Shown here piece after piece: positions 11,276-22,230 of a stretch of 64,000 nucleotides of DNA. The DNA is from Gerris lacustris. Lineage: Eukaryota; Arthropoda; Insecta; Hemiptera; Gerridae. How positions within the stretch are numbered: position 1 is the first letter of the stretch; every line of letters starts with the position of its first letter. A model generated the notes under the pieces. It made no database searches and was not told the origin of the DNA. It worked only from the letters and a program-made list of their open reading frames with translations. The DNA is taken from NCBI GenBank assembly GCA_951217055.1, contig OX578276.1:136467787-136531786 (forward strand), in the 5' to 3' direction. Position numbers and translations under genes: made by a program.

Positions 11276-12595
11276 TCACAACAAAAAACAATGAAATTTA
11301 ATTAAAAATGAATGCTGCTTTATGGAAAATAACCTTTGCATAGCTTGCCTTTTTTGTAAGCATAATTTATTGGCAATTGAACATTAGGTCAAAATTGAAC
11401 GCGATGGCTTAAACAGATAATGCATTTAAAAGATTATTTTTATTATTGAAACTTCAATTTTCCAAGCTTTGCAAGTAAAATTTATTTTAAGTTCCTTATC
11501 AACTAATCAGATCTGAAATTTTGTTTTTAGTTTGTATAGTTTTGATGTATGCATATTTGGAATATCCAGTTAAATTTTGTCCTTGATTTTGATAAATGAG
11601 AAAAACAAGATAAATTAGAAGACACACCCGAGAAGAAAAGTGAAATATATTATCTTAAATTGCCAGACAATTATTACAATTATTACATTTAAAAACGTTA
11701 TTATCTACGATTACGAAAACTTTGCTTTTGATTTATTGTTTGTAGAAAAGTAGAAAAGTAAATCTTCTATATTTGATTTACTGCTTAATTTATTTTTATT
11801 AATATAACAATATTTCAGTTTTTCCATCATGAAATTCTTCATAAACAATAAATTACAATAGAAAATTAATCAAAATTGATATATCTCTTTTTAAGCTCGT
11901 GTTTCAACCTACAAATATATCCTATTAAAGTGACTGAATTTAAAATGATACAGATTTTAAACTGTGATAAAAAAATATAATATCGGTATAGATCCCCGCT
12001 GATGATTGATTTGATGTCAAAGATCTGCATCAGTTCATTTTGATGATAAAACCTATCTAAAATAGAATATTGTTTGATGGCAAATTTGACCTTTTCATTT
12101 TTACTGTATTGATCATTTAGAAGTACATAATAAATAATATAATTTTTAGAGAAAGAAGAAAATAAATTTGACTTGGTGACATTTTTTGAGTTGAGCGAGG
12201 TTAACAATGGAAAACTGTGTTAAATGAAAGGATGTTGATAAAAATAATCTTTCGAACGGATGGTGAATGTAAGAATTGTGAGTACAAAGTTATACTTAAA
12301 AAAAGAAACTTCGAATCGATTAAAGAAATCGGTAAATGAGGTAAAAAAGGTAAATCTAAAATGACCTAAGTTTATTCAACTAATAAGAACGTGCAATGGA
12401 ATCTTAAAGCTATGATTTAATCTAACTTATTAGACCCGTGAAAGGTTTCAATAAAAGAGATTTATGCTTATCAAACGATTCAGCAAGGAATACTTGATTG
12501 AATTGTATAAAGAAATAAGTATCTACAAATTCTATTAAAAAAAATTAAACTAGATCAAGCATAAACAGGGCTCAGACTCTATTCTTATTATGAAA
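11276..12595. other. AT-rich sequence, no gene seen
   Basis: A 113-codon open frame on the minus strand (11866-12207) is AT-rich, hydrophobic/Lys-rich and has no recognisable motif. It is left uncalled. Confidence 0.35.
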
Positions 12596-12644
12596 GAGGT
12601 GTAGTTCAATAACCAAACAACGTCTTTACACAAACAAATTGTAA

Positions 12645-12692
12645 CAAACAATTGACAGGTTTCACCTGTTCTAAAGGAGCCTTCTTCAGAAA
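12645..12692 (-). ncRNA. Hammerhead-ribozyme-like motif (degenerate)
   Basis: On the minus strand CTGAAGA (12683-12689) is followed by an imperfect stem II segment, GAAA (12660-12663), then CCTGTC. That gives a possible minimal helix III ending in the GUC cleavage triplet. Stem II pairing is poor (GGCTC against AGGT), so activity is doubtful. Confidence 0.4.
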
Positions 12693-13329
12693 ATCTACCA
12701 AGTACAACTCATTTGGGAAGGGTTTGTTAACTATTTAACAGTTAATAATCCTTTCCTCCATTTTGTCTTAATCCTGGAATACTAATGGTAGCCGAATCGT
12801 CGAGCACAGTTTGAATCTTAACCTTCCACCCTGTGATGGGTACACCATCCTTCTACAGTGCATGTAATGGTTGGTAGCACACTTACCAATGAAGCAGTAG
12901 AAGTTCTTTCGAGCATACGCCTGATTTCTGGTAAATTTCCGTCAAAGCTACTTCGTCGATTCGTCTAACGTTTTTAGTAGTAAACGTAATTAATTGGTCG
13001 TCGAATTGTCGAAGGTTTAGCAATAAGTGGAATAACTTAATTTATTATTATTTTCCGCAAGTACTAGATAAAGGTCTTATAATGAATTGTAAAAGGTACT
13101 CAGATCCAGAAGAGATATTCTACAGAATGAAAGAAATTAACTTCCACGAAAATATGAATTTTTTATTCTATGACTCGAAATTTGATCAGTGTATAGAAGA
13201 CGATATGGGGTCAGACACTACGAACTAAGAATCTTAGAGGGAAAATTGACGTGATAAAGAGTAGAACATTTTTTAGCAAAGAATATACTTTTACGATGTC
13301 CAAACATATGAAATCTAAGCGAGCGTGCA

Positions 13330-13530
13330 AATTGGACCGAGCGAGGGACCTGGAGCATGGGGGTCTATAGCCTAGGGTAATGGACCTAGGGTAAATGACC
13401 TAAGGCTAGGGCCAGTGGCCGGCTACTTGGGGCCTGGAGCATTGGACAGGGCTTAGGGCTTGGAGCATAAACCTGGAGCAATGGGCCTGGTGTAAGGAGC
13501 CACGGACCGAGGGCCTGGAAAAGTTGGGAC
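13330..13530 (+). repeat. GC-rich degenerate minisatellite
   Basis: Repeated variants of 'gggcctggagcaatgg' and 'cctagggtaatggacc' spread over about 200 bp; strikingly GC-rich against the surrounding AT-rich DNA. No open reading frame. Confidence 0.6.
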
Positions 13531-13920
13531 ACTCACACCACCAACAGACCTATTTAAACATAAATAAAATATCTCAACGGCATTAGGAAAAGCATACTCT
13601 ATATTTTATATTTTCGGACACAGTCTGTTAATAATACTCATCCTTTTTATTGGTCGCTTTGTTCCTAAAGTGGTTCGATCAATTACCTATTGAGATGTTT
13701 ACCAGTACGCCATTTGAAATGTGTTGACCACCTTAGAGGACTTAATGTTCACTTAATATCAGATGTTTCTGATGTTCCTGCTGACTTATTTTTCATAAAA
13801 TGTTCATATTATATCTCATTTAAAATATTAATGAGTTCTTAATTTTTCTGTTTATAAAAGTGTAGTATACATTGTTTTATACTTGTTACTGTAAAAAGTC
13901 TTAAATTGTTTGTAGATTAT

Positions 13921-13958
13921 CTGAAGAAGGTTGCTTTAGAACAGCCTAAACTGGTCAA
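13921..13958 (+). ncRNA. Hammerhead-like motif, core disrupted
   Basis: CTGAAGA (13921-13927), then a GGTTG/CAGCC stem, then TAAA where the hammerhead core needs GAAA, then CTGGTC. Loss of the G12 equivalent predicts no cleavage. Confidence 0.4.
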
Positions 13959-14016
13959 TTGTTTACTACAATTTTTTTGTATGAAGACGTTGCTTGGTTA
14001 TTGAACTACACCTCTT

Positions 14017-15684
14017 TTTTGATGAGTCGTTATCACACATTGGATAAAAACACAGTGGACGATCTATTTTTATTGATATTTCACGTAATTCTGGAAACTT
14101 CTTAAGAGTATTTCTCAACTGGAATATGGTTTCAACAACAAGTACATTCAATTTAATAAATTAAACGAAGTGTCTAGACTTTAATCCACTCAAAAAGTCG
14201 GTCATTGAACAATTAAGATTTTCTCAAGAATTTTACAAAGTTCACAAACTTAATTATTGTGAAACAGATTACACAAAAAACTAATAACAATTGTCCTTCT
14301 TACATTGGGAGAGTAAAAATTCAAATTATAGTTTCAATTTTGTTTGTTGCTTTACATTTACATTATAATGTTATTCTTCGTTAGATTTAGTTTTTAATTT
14401 ATCTTATCTTAACTAAATAAAGTCTGAAGAGTTCAAACAATAATTTTGATTCTTTTTGAGTCTATTATTATTGCTTCCGAAACTATCGAAGGTAACGGAA
14501 GTTATGTAATCGTCTGAAGAACGAAGCATATTTATGTCCCCTATATAAAAAATTGCTAGACGATTTAAAAATAGTCTTCCACTTCCATCTGGTTAATAAC
14601 TCAGAGAATTTGGATTCAGTCACTTTAAACATCGATCGTGTCTAACATAAACTTGTCTCTTCTCGATAGTAAGGGTTTCAAAATGGTGTTTTCTTCCGCT
14701 ACATTGAACACATTAAGGCAGCCCATTAAATAAATGCAAGGGACACCCAAGACTGAAAAATTCTTTAACTTGTAAAATCGTGTGATGTAATCTTGTGAGT
14801 AAAATATCATCTATATTATACTTAATCCAACCTAAAGTTAGACCTGTGAAAGGATTCATCACAAGAGATGTCAACGCTTGGAATGTCAACAATAATGTTT
14901 CCTCAAACAATTAGGAAAATACTTTTACTCAGTGACCGTTATTCAAGTTAAGTCCCAGCAGTTATTTTGATTTCTTCACTAGTGTGAAATTTCTTAAATT
15001 TCGACTTCTTCGTTCCATTTGAATTTTTTCTGAATAATCTGTACATATTCCAATTAAAATTCATACAAATAAAAAAATACGTGTGGTGTCGTGCGACACC
15101 GGGTTGGAACGAAGTTCCTTACGCTTTTCAATAAATATTAAATTATAAAATCACACTACTTAGTATGCAATGCTAACTACTTATACATGGTGGAGTTAGA
15201 AAAGAGACAAAATTAAATGATATACTACGCTAACAACTTGTACTTAGCGGAATTAGGGTAAAATTAAAATATATATATATATATATTTTTTTTTTTTTAA
15301 TAATAATTATTAATTAGTAATTTATAATTTACAATAATTAGTAATTTTTTATAATAATTATTTATATTATAAGTATGTCCAATAATAATATGAGATAAAT
15401 ATGTATTGGATATTGAGAATATAGACAATCATAATGAGATGGTAGTTAAAGAGTATGATTGTAATAGAGAGTCTAGTAGTGAGGAGTCACCCTGCATTCT
15501 TACTATTCCACCCAACTACACGCTTCGGACGTCTCTTGTTCAACAATTATAAAATATATCACTTAACTACACAAATACTTCTGCCAGTATCAAGTTGAAA
15601 TGTTACATGCCTGTTTAAATTGTACATTAGACGATGTATATGAAGTTATATTAAAATTGTTCTCTCTTTTAAACCTTTATACCA
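14017..15684. other. Anonymous AT-rich region
   Basis: Holds an isolated HP-type hairpin in reverse at about 14471-14502 and a perfect 16-bp palindrome GGTGTCGTGCGACACC near 15086. An AT run at about 15270-15286 is followed by T-rich and TAATTA-rich sequence. Open frames at 13966-14151, 14625-14810 and 14713-14910 show no recognisable features. Confidence 0.4.
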
Positions 15685-15865
15685 GCTTTAATAGTTTCAG
15701 CGATCTATTACACTTCATAGCAGTGTCGCTGTTGGTTTCTCTAAAATTTTAACGCTTGGGCAGTTAACGTTGTCCAATGAACTCGTTCTGGGCATTGGTA
15801 AAATGAAATTTATACCAAATTTAAACTATATCGGTCAACTTTTACTCAAGTTATCGTCATCGGTC
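15685..15865 (+). repeat. HP-B fragment (internally deleted)
   Basis: Shares 'cacttcatagcagtgtcgct', 'aacgttgtccaatgaactcg' and 'tactcaagttatcgtc' with full HP-B copies but lacks both ends and an internal block. The open frame at 15770-16027 starts inside it and is not considered real. Confidence 0.7.
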
Positions 15866-17238
15866 GATTTCGGGACGGCGATTTTGTCACTGTCGATTAC
15901 GTTAACTGTCGTTTTCTTGGGACTTCTTGCAGATTTCTTTAAAAATTCGCTCATTAAGTCATGGTGCATGACTGGACTTTTTAATAAGTGGTGGCTCTTT
16001 CTTTCCATGATCCATGCTCAGGCTTAGAACTATACTCCCTCTACTATTTTCTAAAATGAATATTATAAAATGAACATTCTTAATTAGATATAATATAATA
16101 AATTTGTAGCAACTAAGAAAACAAGGAAATTATTTATTTTGGTTGTACAAATTAAAACAATAATAGTAATGTTTTATTGTAATTACATATGATAAAATAA
16201 CAAAAAAACCACAGCCATTGGAAGAAACGAAAAAAAATCTTGACCCTTAACTTAATAAAGGTGGGTGGAAATATTTACCCTACATATTGGAGTTTGAACC
16301 TCTATTTAACATTCTGTTACTATTTTTTCATTTTTTCCTCCTCTTGTTTAAAGTTACTAGGAATAACTTAATTTCACAGTGGGATAGAAAAAAATCTCAA
16401 ATGTATATATTTTTTTTTTTTATGAAGCGAAGTAAAGTAATCTGAAATGCAAATTCGGTACAATTCTTATCCGCTAGATTTTAATTCAAAAACGATAAAC
16501 TTTATTCATGTTTTTGCCAACCTTCCAGTTACTTTTATTAAGGATAATCTCATTTTTTTAACCTACTTCCTTTTTGTTATTCTTTAGAAACATTGGGATA
16601 TGTTATTATTTAAATAAAACGGGGTTAATTTTTTCCTTCGACTTTTTACTAAGTTAAAATATCGTTAGAAGGGATAATACCGATTTAATTCTTTAGAAAA
16701 ATTATAACCAAACATCTTTGTTTGGAAAATTAACGCGAAGAAGATAATACATATTTTGAATAAATACTTAATATCGACCTTTGAGTTTTATGATAGCTGC
16801 ATAAAATATACATACATAAAATTGTTTTAGACTTCGCTAAATCTCACAAAGACTATAGTAAATCGTCTTTGTTTTACATAAATAAAAACTTATTCTCACG
16901 CTGGCTTATAATAGGTACCTTAGCATTTATTTGTTTATATATAAATTAAAAAAAAGTATAAGAACCTTTGTTTTATAAAAAAAAAAAAAAACAATGCTGC
17001 AGATTTACTCTATATTTTTTTAATTAATTATATAGACTATATTATAATCAGGTTAAAACTGTGTATATAATTAGTGGAAATACAGTACACTTATTTAAAA
17101 GTTTAGGACAGAGGCGAGGTTAAAAATATTTAATTAGTTGGCCCTTCTATTAAATGAAATTATTATTAAAAATTATAAAATAAAATCAAATAATTATCAT
17201 TGATCTATCTTTGTGTACCCTTTTGTAATTACATATAT
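15866..17238. other. AT-rich sequence, nothing recognised
   Basis: No gene or structured repeat supported; several A and T homopolymers (for example near 16979-16991). Confidence 0.35.
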
Positions 17239-17579
17239 TTGTAGGTGGATCCCATAATGGGTAAATAAAATTCGTTCTTAATTAGTTGGGCCTACACTTA
17301 ATTAATGTTGAGTTGGCAATGCTTTACTTATTTATGACGTAATAAAAGTCACTCGCGTTTTTATATTTTATTTTTTGTAGTTTTGTATTTTTAGTCAAGT
17401 GTTTGTTTTCTCTTGATAAAATTTAATTAAATAAAACAAACTTCAACAATATTCAATACCAACTATGGGAGTGGTTTTTATTAACTTATTAAAATACTCA
17501 TTTCAATAGGTTATGGGCCCAGCACACTTCCACTGCGATGAGATCTTCTTTACCCATAAAAGGATCCACCGACAAATAT
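17239..17579 (+). mobile_element. Copia-type LTR remnant with primer-binding site
   Basis: A segment of about 203 bp starting TGTTG (17306) and ending CAATA (17508) is followed at once by GGTTATGGGCCCAGC. This matches the internal initiator-Met-tRNA-type primer site known from insect Copia elements. The whole lies between imperfect inverted arms, GTAGGTGGATCC...TGGGTAAA near 17243-17266 and its counterpart near 17552-17577. No gag, pol or second LTR is seen, so it is a truncated copy or was captured in a small inverted-repeat element. Confidence 0.45.
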
Positions 17580-18755
17580 ATAAAATAATTTTAATATTAA
17601 TAAAATGAACTGTTTTATCTGGTTTTATTACATGTTGTAAAAGCTATAATTGTAAATATTTTCTAGAATACTGATAAATGTCTGTAACTGATAAATAATT
17701 TGAAAACTCACGTGTAAAAATGCTGTAAGATTCAAAACTTTTTCGCTCAATGTGAAAGAAAAAAACCATCAACTAAATTAAAATAAACTAATTAATGAAT
17801 AAACTATATTAAACATATTCTCAGAAAATGATTATATTAAACCATACTTGGGTGATTGCGAATGTCAATAGTAGGGTTTATACAGCTGATAAAGCCACAC
17901 ACTAACGCCCTGTCTTCCATTACATCATAATATATTATAGTTAAATAAGCCCTTTGGCAGGATTATGCCATCCACAGGCTGTTGCGCCACGGAGTTAGTT
18001 AGTTCCATCATACTAATACAATATTTCTTATTCTATGGATTTGTTCTGCAATGAATAACTCAACCATTCTTGTAAATGTTATTAAGCTTCTACACATCAG
18101 AAAGCGAGATCGAGAGTTCTGTTAAAGCAGGAGCGAGGTTGCTTCACCAAGTGGATGGGTATCCACTTCGTAATGGGTATCTTTAGAATCACAGTTACAT
18201 TATTGATGTAAGAACTCGACTAAAATCGGAAAAACGGAAAGCATAGGATTATTAATAGACCTAAAATCATTACAAATGTATTCTTGTATGAAATGATTTT
18301 ATTTAGAATAGAATAATTATTTTGAAATTTAAGATGAAAATATACTCACGTTCACGCTTGAATATATGCATGTATAAATTTCTTTATAACGTTTACAATT
18401 TGATAAGTATTCATTAATTTTTGACACCTATCTCTGCTAATTTAATTTGCTTTAGTGATTATACAAAATTTACCCAGGACTAAAATTATTATTATCTTTT
18501 AGAGTAGAGTAAAGAGATAATTATTTCATAAATCATTCATTTACATGCTTCCCAATGTTGCCTGCTTCTTGAATAAATTATTTTTATTTGACTACTTTAT
18601 AACTAGATATACTATGTAGTTAAGGATTTCCGAGTGGTTTACCGCATTACATGTTAATTTATCGAAACAACATTAATTGTAACATGATGTTTCCATTAAT
18701 AGTTCTAATAGTACACGGATATTCCATTTGAGTTCGTGGATATTCTCCAATAAAC
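17580..18755. other. AT-rich sequence, no gene seen
   Basis: No coding or repeat signal could be supported. Confidence 0.35.
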
Positions 18756-18811
18756 AAGCTTCGCTAAGGTAGAAGGAAAAGTCTATCCACGTAAGAAAAT
18801 TTTTATTAAAC

Positions 18812-18856
18812 AAATTCAAAGCAGCTTTCGGCCTCTATAAGGCCATCTTCAGTGCC
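18812..18856 (-). ncRNA. Hammerhead ribozyme motif of a Penelope-like element
   Basis: Minus strand: CTGAAGA (18846-18852), then stem II GGCCT/AGGCC (5 bp) with a 5-nt loop (18830-18844). GAAA (18826-18829) follows, then AGCTGCTTT, which can form a very short helix III followed by a permitted U at the cleavage position. All invariant core residues CUGANGA...GAAA are present. The minimal helix III is typical of Penelope-associated hammerheads, which may need a dimeric fold. Family knowledge: such motifs are described in Penelope-like elements. Activity here is inference. Confidence 0.65.
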
Positions 18857-19191
18857 TAAATAAACTGTAACCGACCACAAATTAATGTCAAATGGAAATA
18901 AAAAAAAAATAAAAAAAACCGAGGCATAATAAAAACGAATCAACCACCATAGGCAACTAAAACCCAAGTAATTAAACAAAAAGTTAATTTAAAAATAACA
19001 ATATAATAGTCTAACAATAAATAAAATAAAACCATTAAACCAATCTAAGAATAATTAACAAAATAAACAAAAATGGGATAAAACAGATGAAAATAAACAT
19101 AAAATAAAAAAGATATCGAAGAAAAGAAAAGTAATCGTACCGAAAGAGGTGAAAAGTGAATCACCCAAAGGAACTCATAGGGTGGGGTGAG

Positions 19192-19463
19192 TCATGCGAA
19201 GCCAGACGCTGGCACAAGACTGACTCGCGTTCTGGCTCTAGCCATGACCTTCAGAAGGGATGACGCGTCGCCCCTCTCATTGACGTTGCCGTCCGGCCCC
19301 ATGCTTAGCTGGCTCCTATGAATTTCTATTTTCTCCAGCGAGTCCAGTATTCGACCTTTCTGGGCAAAATGTATAAACTCGATCTTATGTTCTGCGTTGA
19401 AGTGGCCGTGCTCATGAAGATGTTGGTAAAGCCTACTGTTAGCGCGTTGCAAATGCTCCGCAA
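19192..19463 (-). pseudogene. GIY-YIG domain C-terminal part, Penelope-like (fragment)
   Basis: The minus-strand frame reads FAEHLQRANSRLYQHLHEHG and later IEFIHFAQKGRILDSLEKIE. The 'H...GH', 'HFA.KGR.LD.LE..EI' pattern is the familiar C-terminal half of the Penelope-like GIY-YIG endonuclease; the glutamate of the LE helix is a catalytic-site residue in this family. There is no ATG at the start of the similarity, and the frame opens at the truncation point next to the target duplication. It differs clearly from the fragments at 1 kb and 43.6 kb, so at least three Penelope lineages have been active here. Confidence 0.7.
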
Positions 19464-19479
19464 AAGCTTCGCTAAGGAT

Positions 19480-21180
19480 GCCTGACTATCACTTGACAGT
19501 TAGACAACATGATAATTGAGCATGATAGTCGAGGTATGTTTTGTAGCCAGGAAGTAGTAGAGTCGCAATTTAAACCAAAATTTGTTTAACTGAAGGTTTC
19601 ATGAAACAAAATATGTAAATAATAATTTAAATTTAAGTTAGTTCTTAAGTTTTATCTCTCCAAGTCAAGCGGCTTAAATAATCGTTGAGGTTAACCAAGA
19701 AGAGATAATGCCTTTACACGGTTCAATAGCTTCTTCCAATTTTCGGTAATAGTTTTGCCAAGATTCTGAAATTTTTCTTTTGCTTAACTCGATTTTTGAA
19801 AACTCCTATTGTACAAAATGTTAAGATTTTTATGAACTATGGTCTCTTAAACCTTTTTCTTATCATAGAAGCAGTAAAGTAAATCAACATTAAAAACAGC
19901 AAAACTCAGCATTTTCACTAACAATGGACCAAACGACCAGCCCAGACAAGTTCGAGTCTTTTCCACTCACTGGAAAAGCTTTTAGACGGAGCCTTTTACG
20001 GACCCAGCTTTCAATACTTAAGAAAAAGGGAGAGGATGATGAAAGAATGTAACACTGTGTAAGACAGAGTTTAAACTCTATTATTTAATATAAGCTCTGT
20101 AGGTGTTAGAGTCCAATTATTTATTGCAACACTAACTTTACTCATTTGTTTAATACAATTTAAGAACTATTGTGATCAATAACTATTTGCTATATATAAA
20201 TAAATATACTAATATTTGTTTATATCTTGTAGTTTTTTACGAGTTTGAAAAAAGTCATTAATAAGAACTTATATTTTTCTGATACATTTTTCTTGATTCT
20301 TTACATTATTGTACTCCTCAGTCTCATGAATGACCTAAAGGTAAAAACCTCCGTCACTAATCACACAAGATTCATGAAAATCAAACCAAGAGATTTAAAT
20401 AGGTTAAATCTTTTATTGAAGCACCGTATTACCACTCACCACACTATAATCCAAACCAGTTTGATTCCGGGTCAATTAGTTCATGTGCGCGGGTTTCTAC
20501 TTGGTCCACTAAAATGAGTGAAGTTTGTATTTTTCCTTCTGCATTTTTTTTCTTATCATTCAATTTAAATTTCTTATCTTATCATTACCATGCAAAATAG
20601 ACTCTAAACGAAATGTATTAATACTCATTTAGATTTCACGGTGAACTTATTTATGAAAGGGTTATAAAGGAGAATTATATGGTCAGTTCGAAATCGTAGA
20701 AATATATCTTATGGATTAGAGAAAATCCTTTCCTTTCCACTAGATAGTCCGAATCCGGGTTTCGTTCTCAGGCTAGGATATATGTAATTTTATACTTTTT
20801 ATGATTTATTTTCCTATTATTTATTTAGTCACCTCCTTTTCCTTTAGCGTTAAAGCTTTTGTAGTGAGAAGATAGAAAAACAAAAATAAGTAAAATGTAT
20901 TTTAAAGGTAAACGTATAAAGTTAAAAATTATAAAGATAACAAATGTAATAAAGCGAGACTTTTTGATGTTATTTAAACGCTTTGTTTAATTTAAAACTG
21001 CCTCTTCGTTTGCATGTAGGGATACATTTTATAATCATACTTTTCATGGTTTTTTAACTTACTATTAGAGCATGTAGAAATATAAAATATTGTAAATTAT
21101 TTACCCTTTTGAGAACTGCTATATTTTAGTGGAAAAAAATCTAAGGGAAAAAGAAGGCAAGGGATAGCGTCCAATTTCAT
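19480..21180. other. Anonymous region with a possible Gypsy integrase scrap
   Basis: Near 19925-20040 the sequence gaccagcccagacaag, followed by ttcgagtc and then ggaaaagcttttagac, echoes the better-preserved integrase pseudogene at 21.2-21.5 kb. It may be a second decayed copy. The open frame at 20245-20517 has no recognisable domain. Confidence 0.3.
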
Positions 21181-21185
21181 AGTAT

Positions 21186-21545
21186 TGTATCGACCGGTAT
21201 ACTAGATTCCCAGAGGCGATTCCGATACAAGACATTTCAGCCAAAACTGTAGCGTACGCGATCTATGCCATTGGGTTCCTCTATTCGGAACACCAACCAC
21301 CAATATCAGCGATCAGCGCAGACAGTTTGAGTCTGGAAAAGCTTTTAGACTAAGAAAGCCAGGACTACCGCGTATCACCCCGAAGCTAACTGGATGATAG
21401 AGAGGGTCCACAGACAACTCAAAGCCACCATTAAGTGTCAAGAGAACATGAACTGCCTCGAAACCCTTCCTGTAGTTCTGCTTAAATGCGAGCAGCACTG
21501 CAAGAAGGCCTGCAGATTCTTTGGATAACACGGCACTTTAAAAGT
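21186..21545 (+). pseudogene. Ty3/Gypsy integrase fragment
   Basis: With frame changes the plus strand gives CIDRYTRFPEAIPIQDISAK, then GTPTTNISDQRRQFES, then MIERVHRQLKATIKC and LPVVLL. This is the order of the Gypsy integrase core: 'D.(F/Y)(T/S)R(W/F)PEA', 'GTP..I.TD.G.QF.S', 'ERFHRQLKAAI' and 'LP.VLL'. The second catalytic Asp region reads SDQRR instead of TDRG, and stops and frameshifts interrupt it, so it is inactive. It is a different lineage from the intact Gypsy at 50 kb. Confidence 0.7.
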
Positions 21546-21680
21546 AATTTTACTAAGCGGGAATATCTAGATGCCCCAGTTTCCTGCATCCCTCCTCCCC
21601 CCTCCCCTTATTGCTGTATCCCCTCCTTTTCTACAGTATAATTTGCAAAAATCGCTTATAAGTAATTGGCTACATTTATT
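21546..21680 (+). repeat. Fragment shared with the repeat at 34.7 kb
   Basis: 'aagcgggaatatctagatg', a pyrimidine-rich ccctcctcccccctcccctt tract, 'cctttt..acagtataatttgc' and 'aagtaattg' recur in the same order at 34796-34888. Confidence 0.55.
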
Positions 21681-22010
21681 AACCATGATATTATGATAAG
21701 ATTTATTTTGTTAGTATTACAGTAATCAATATTTGTTTGCTTGTAGGAGATAATCTCTGAAACTATTGATCTGATATGGCAAATTCAGGCCAGACTGATT
21801 TCCGAAGTTAGGAAAGTAATACTTAGGAGATGGCTATTCTCTATAAAAAGAAAGATAATTTCCATAAATCTGAACATGCAGGTGCATGGTGTTTACGTAG
21901 GAATAGGACCTTTAGGGCTATGTTTTGCCTCTACCTTCTCCATTTAGGGATCTAGTCCCATCTATACATATAGTAAAACATGTCTAAGTTAGAAAGTCGC
22001 GTTTCAAGTA

Positions 22011-22055
22011 AATTTCACCTTCACAGGTAAGCTGAAAACCAGTGAAGGTGAAATT
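22011..22055. repeat. Perfect 14-bp-stem hairpin
   Basis: AATTTCACCTTCAC (22011-22024) faces GTGAAGGTGAAATT (22042-22055) with a 17-nt loop. Isolated; no element boundary recognised. Confidence 0.7.
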
Positions 22056-22107
22056 ATTTTACTGGTTCCATTTATATAATCTATGTATTATATATATATC
22101 TCAGAAA

Positions 22108-22230
22108 TACAGGGTGGCCCAAAGAAAATGGACGAGGTCGTTCTGAAGAGCAAAATATTTTTATGACTCCGTTATAAATAGTCTGTCCATTAGTGTGACA
22201 CAAAACTTCCTCCTATCGTGTAAACTTTAA
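22108..22230 (+). repeat. TACAGGGT-type transposon end and HP-like end
   Basis: TACAGGGTGGCCCAAAG at 22109 resembles the ends of the inner inverted-repeat element at 37463/38517. About 80 bp later 'attagtgtgacacaaaacttcctcctatcgtg' resembles the non-hairpin terminus of family HP. No partner end was found. Confidence 0.4.

Larger units (their letters stand above)
12596..14016. mobile_element. Penelope-like remnant bounded by inverted hammerhead-bearing ends
   Basis: Left end GAGGTGTAGTTCAATAACC and right end GGTTATTGAACTACACCTC are reverse complements. Each arm carries a CTGAAGA-containing motif: minus strand at about 12645-12690, plus strand at 13921-13958. The arm sequence recurs at 45359-45535. 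Inverted terminal copies with hammerhead motifs are known for Penelope-like elements. The 1.2-kb interior has no recognisable reverse transcriptase or GIY-YIG domain and contains an unusual GC-rich minisatellite-like block, so the element is internally replaced or deleted. Confidence 0.5.
18770..19463 (-). mobile_element. 5'-truncated Penelope-like element with hammerhead motif
   Basis: The segment is bounded by a perfect 14-bp direct repeat AAGCTTCGCTAAGG (18756-18769 and 19464-19477), read as the target duplication. Minus-strand order is GIY-YIG C-terminus, about 340 bp of A-rich 3' sequence, then a well-formed hammerhead-like motif close to the 3' end. The 5' breakpoint falls inside the GIY-YIG coding region. 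Confidence 0.75.

Noticed and set aside
20245..20517. 90-codon frame as a small membrane protein
   Set aside because: One hydrophobic stretch in AT-rich DNA is not enough; no start context, neighbour or family support.
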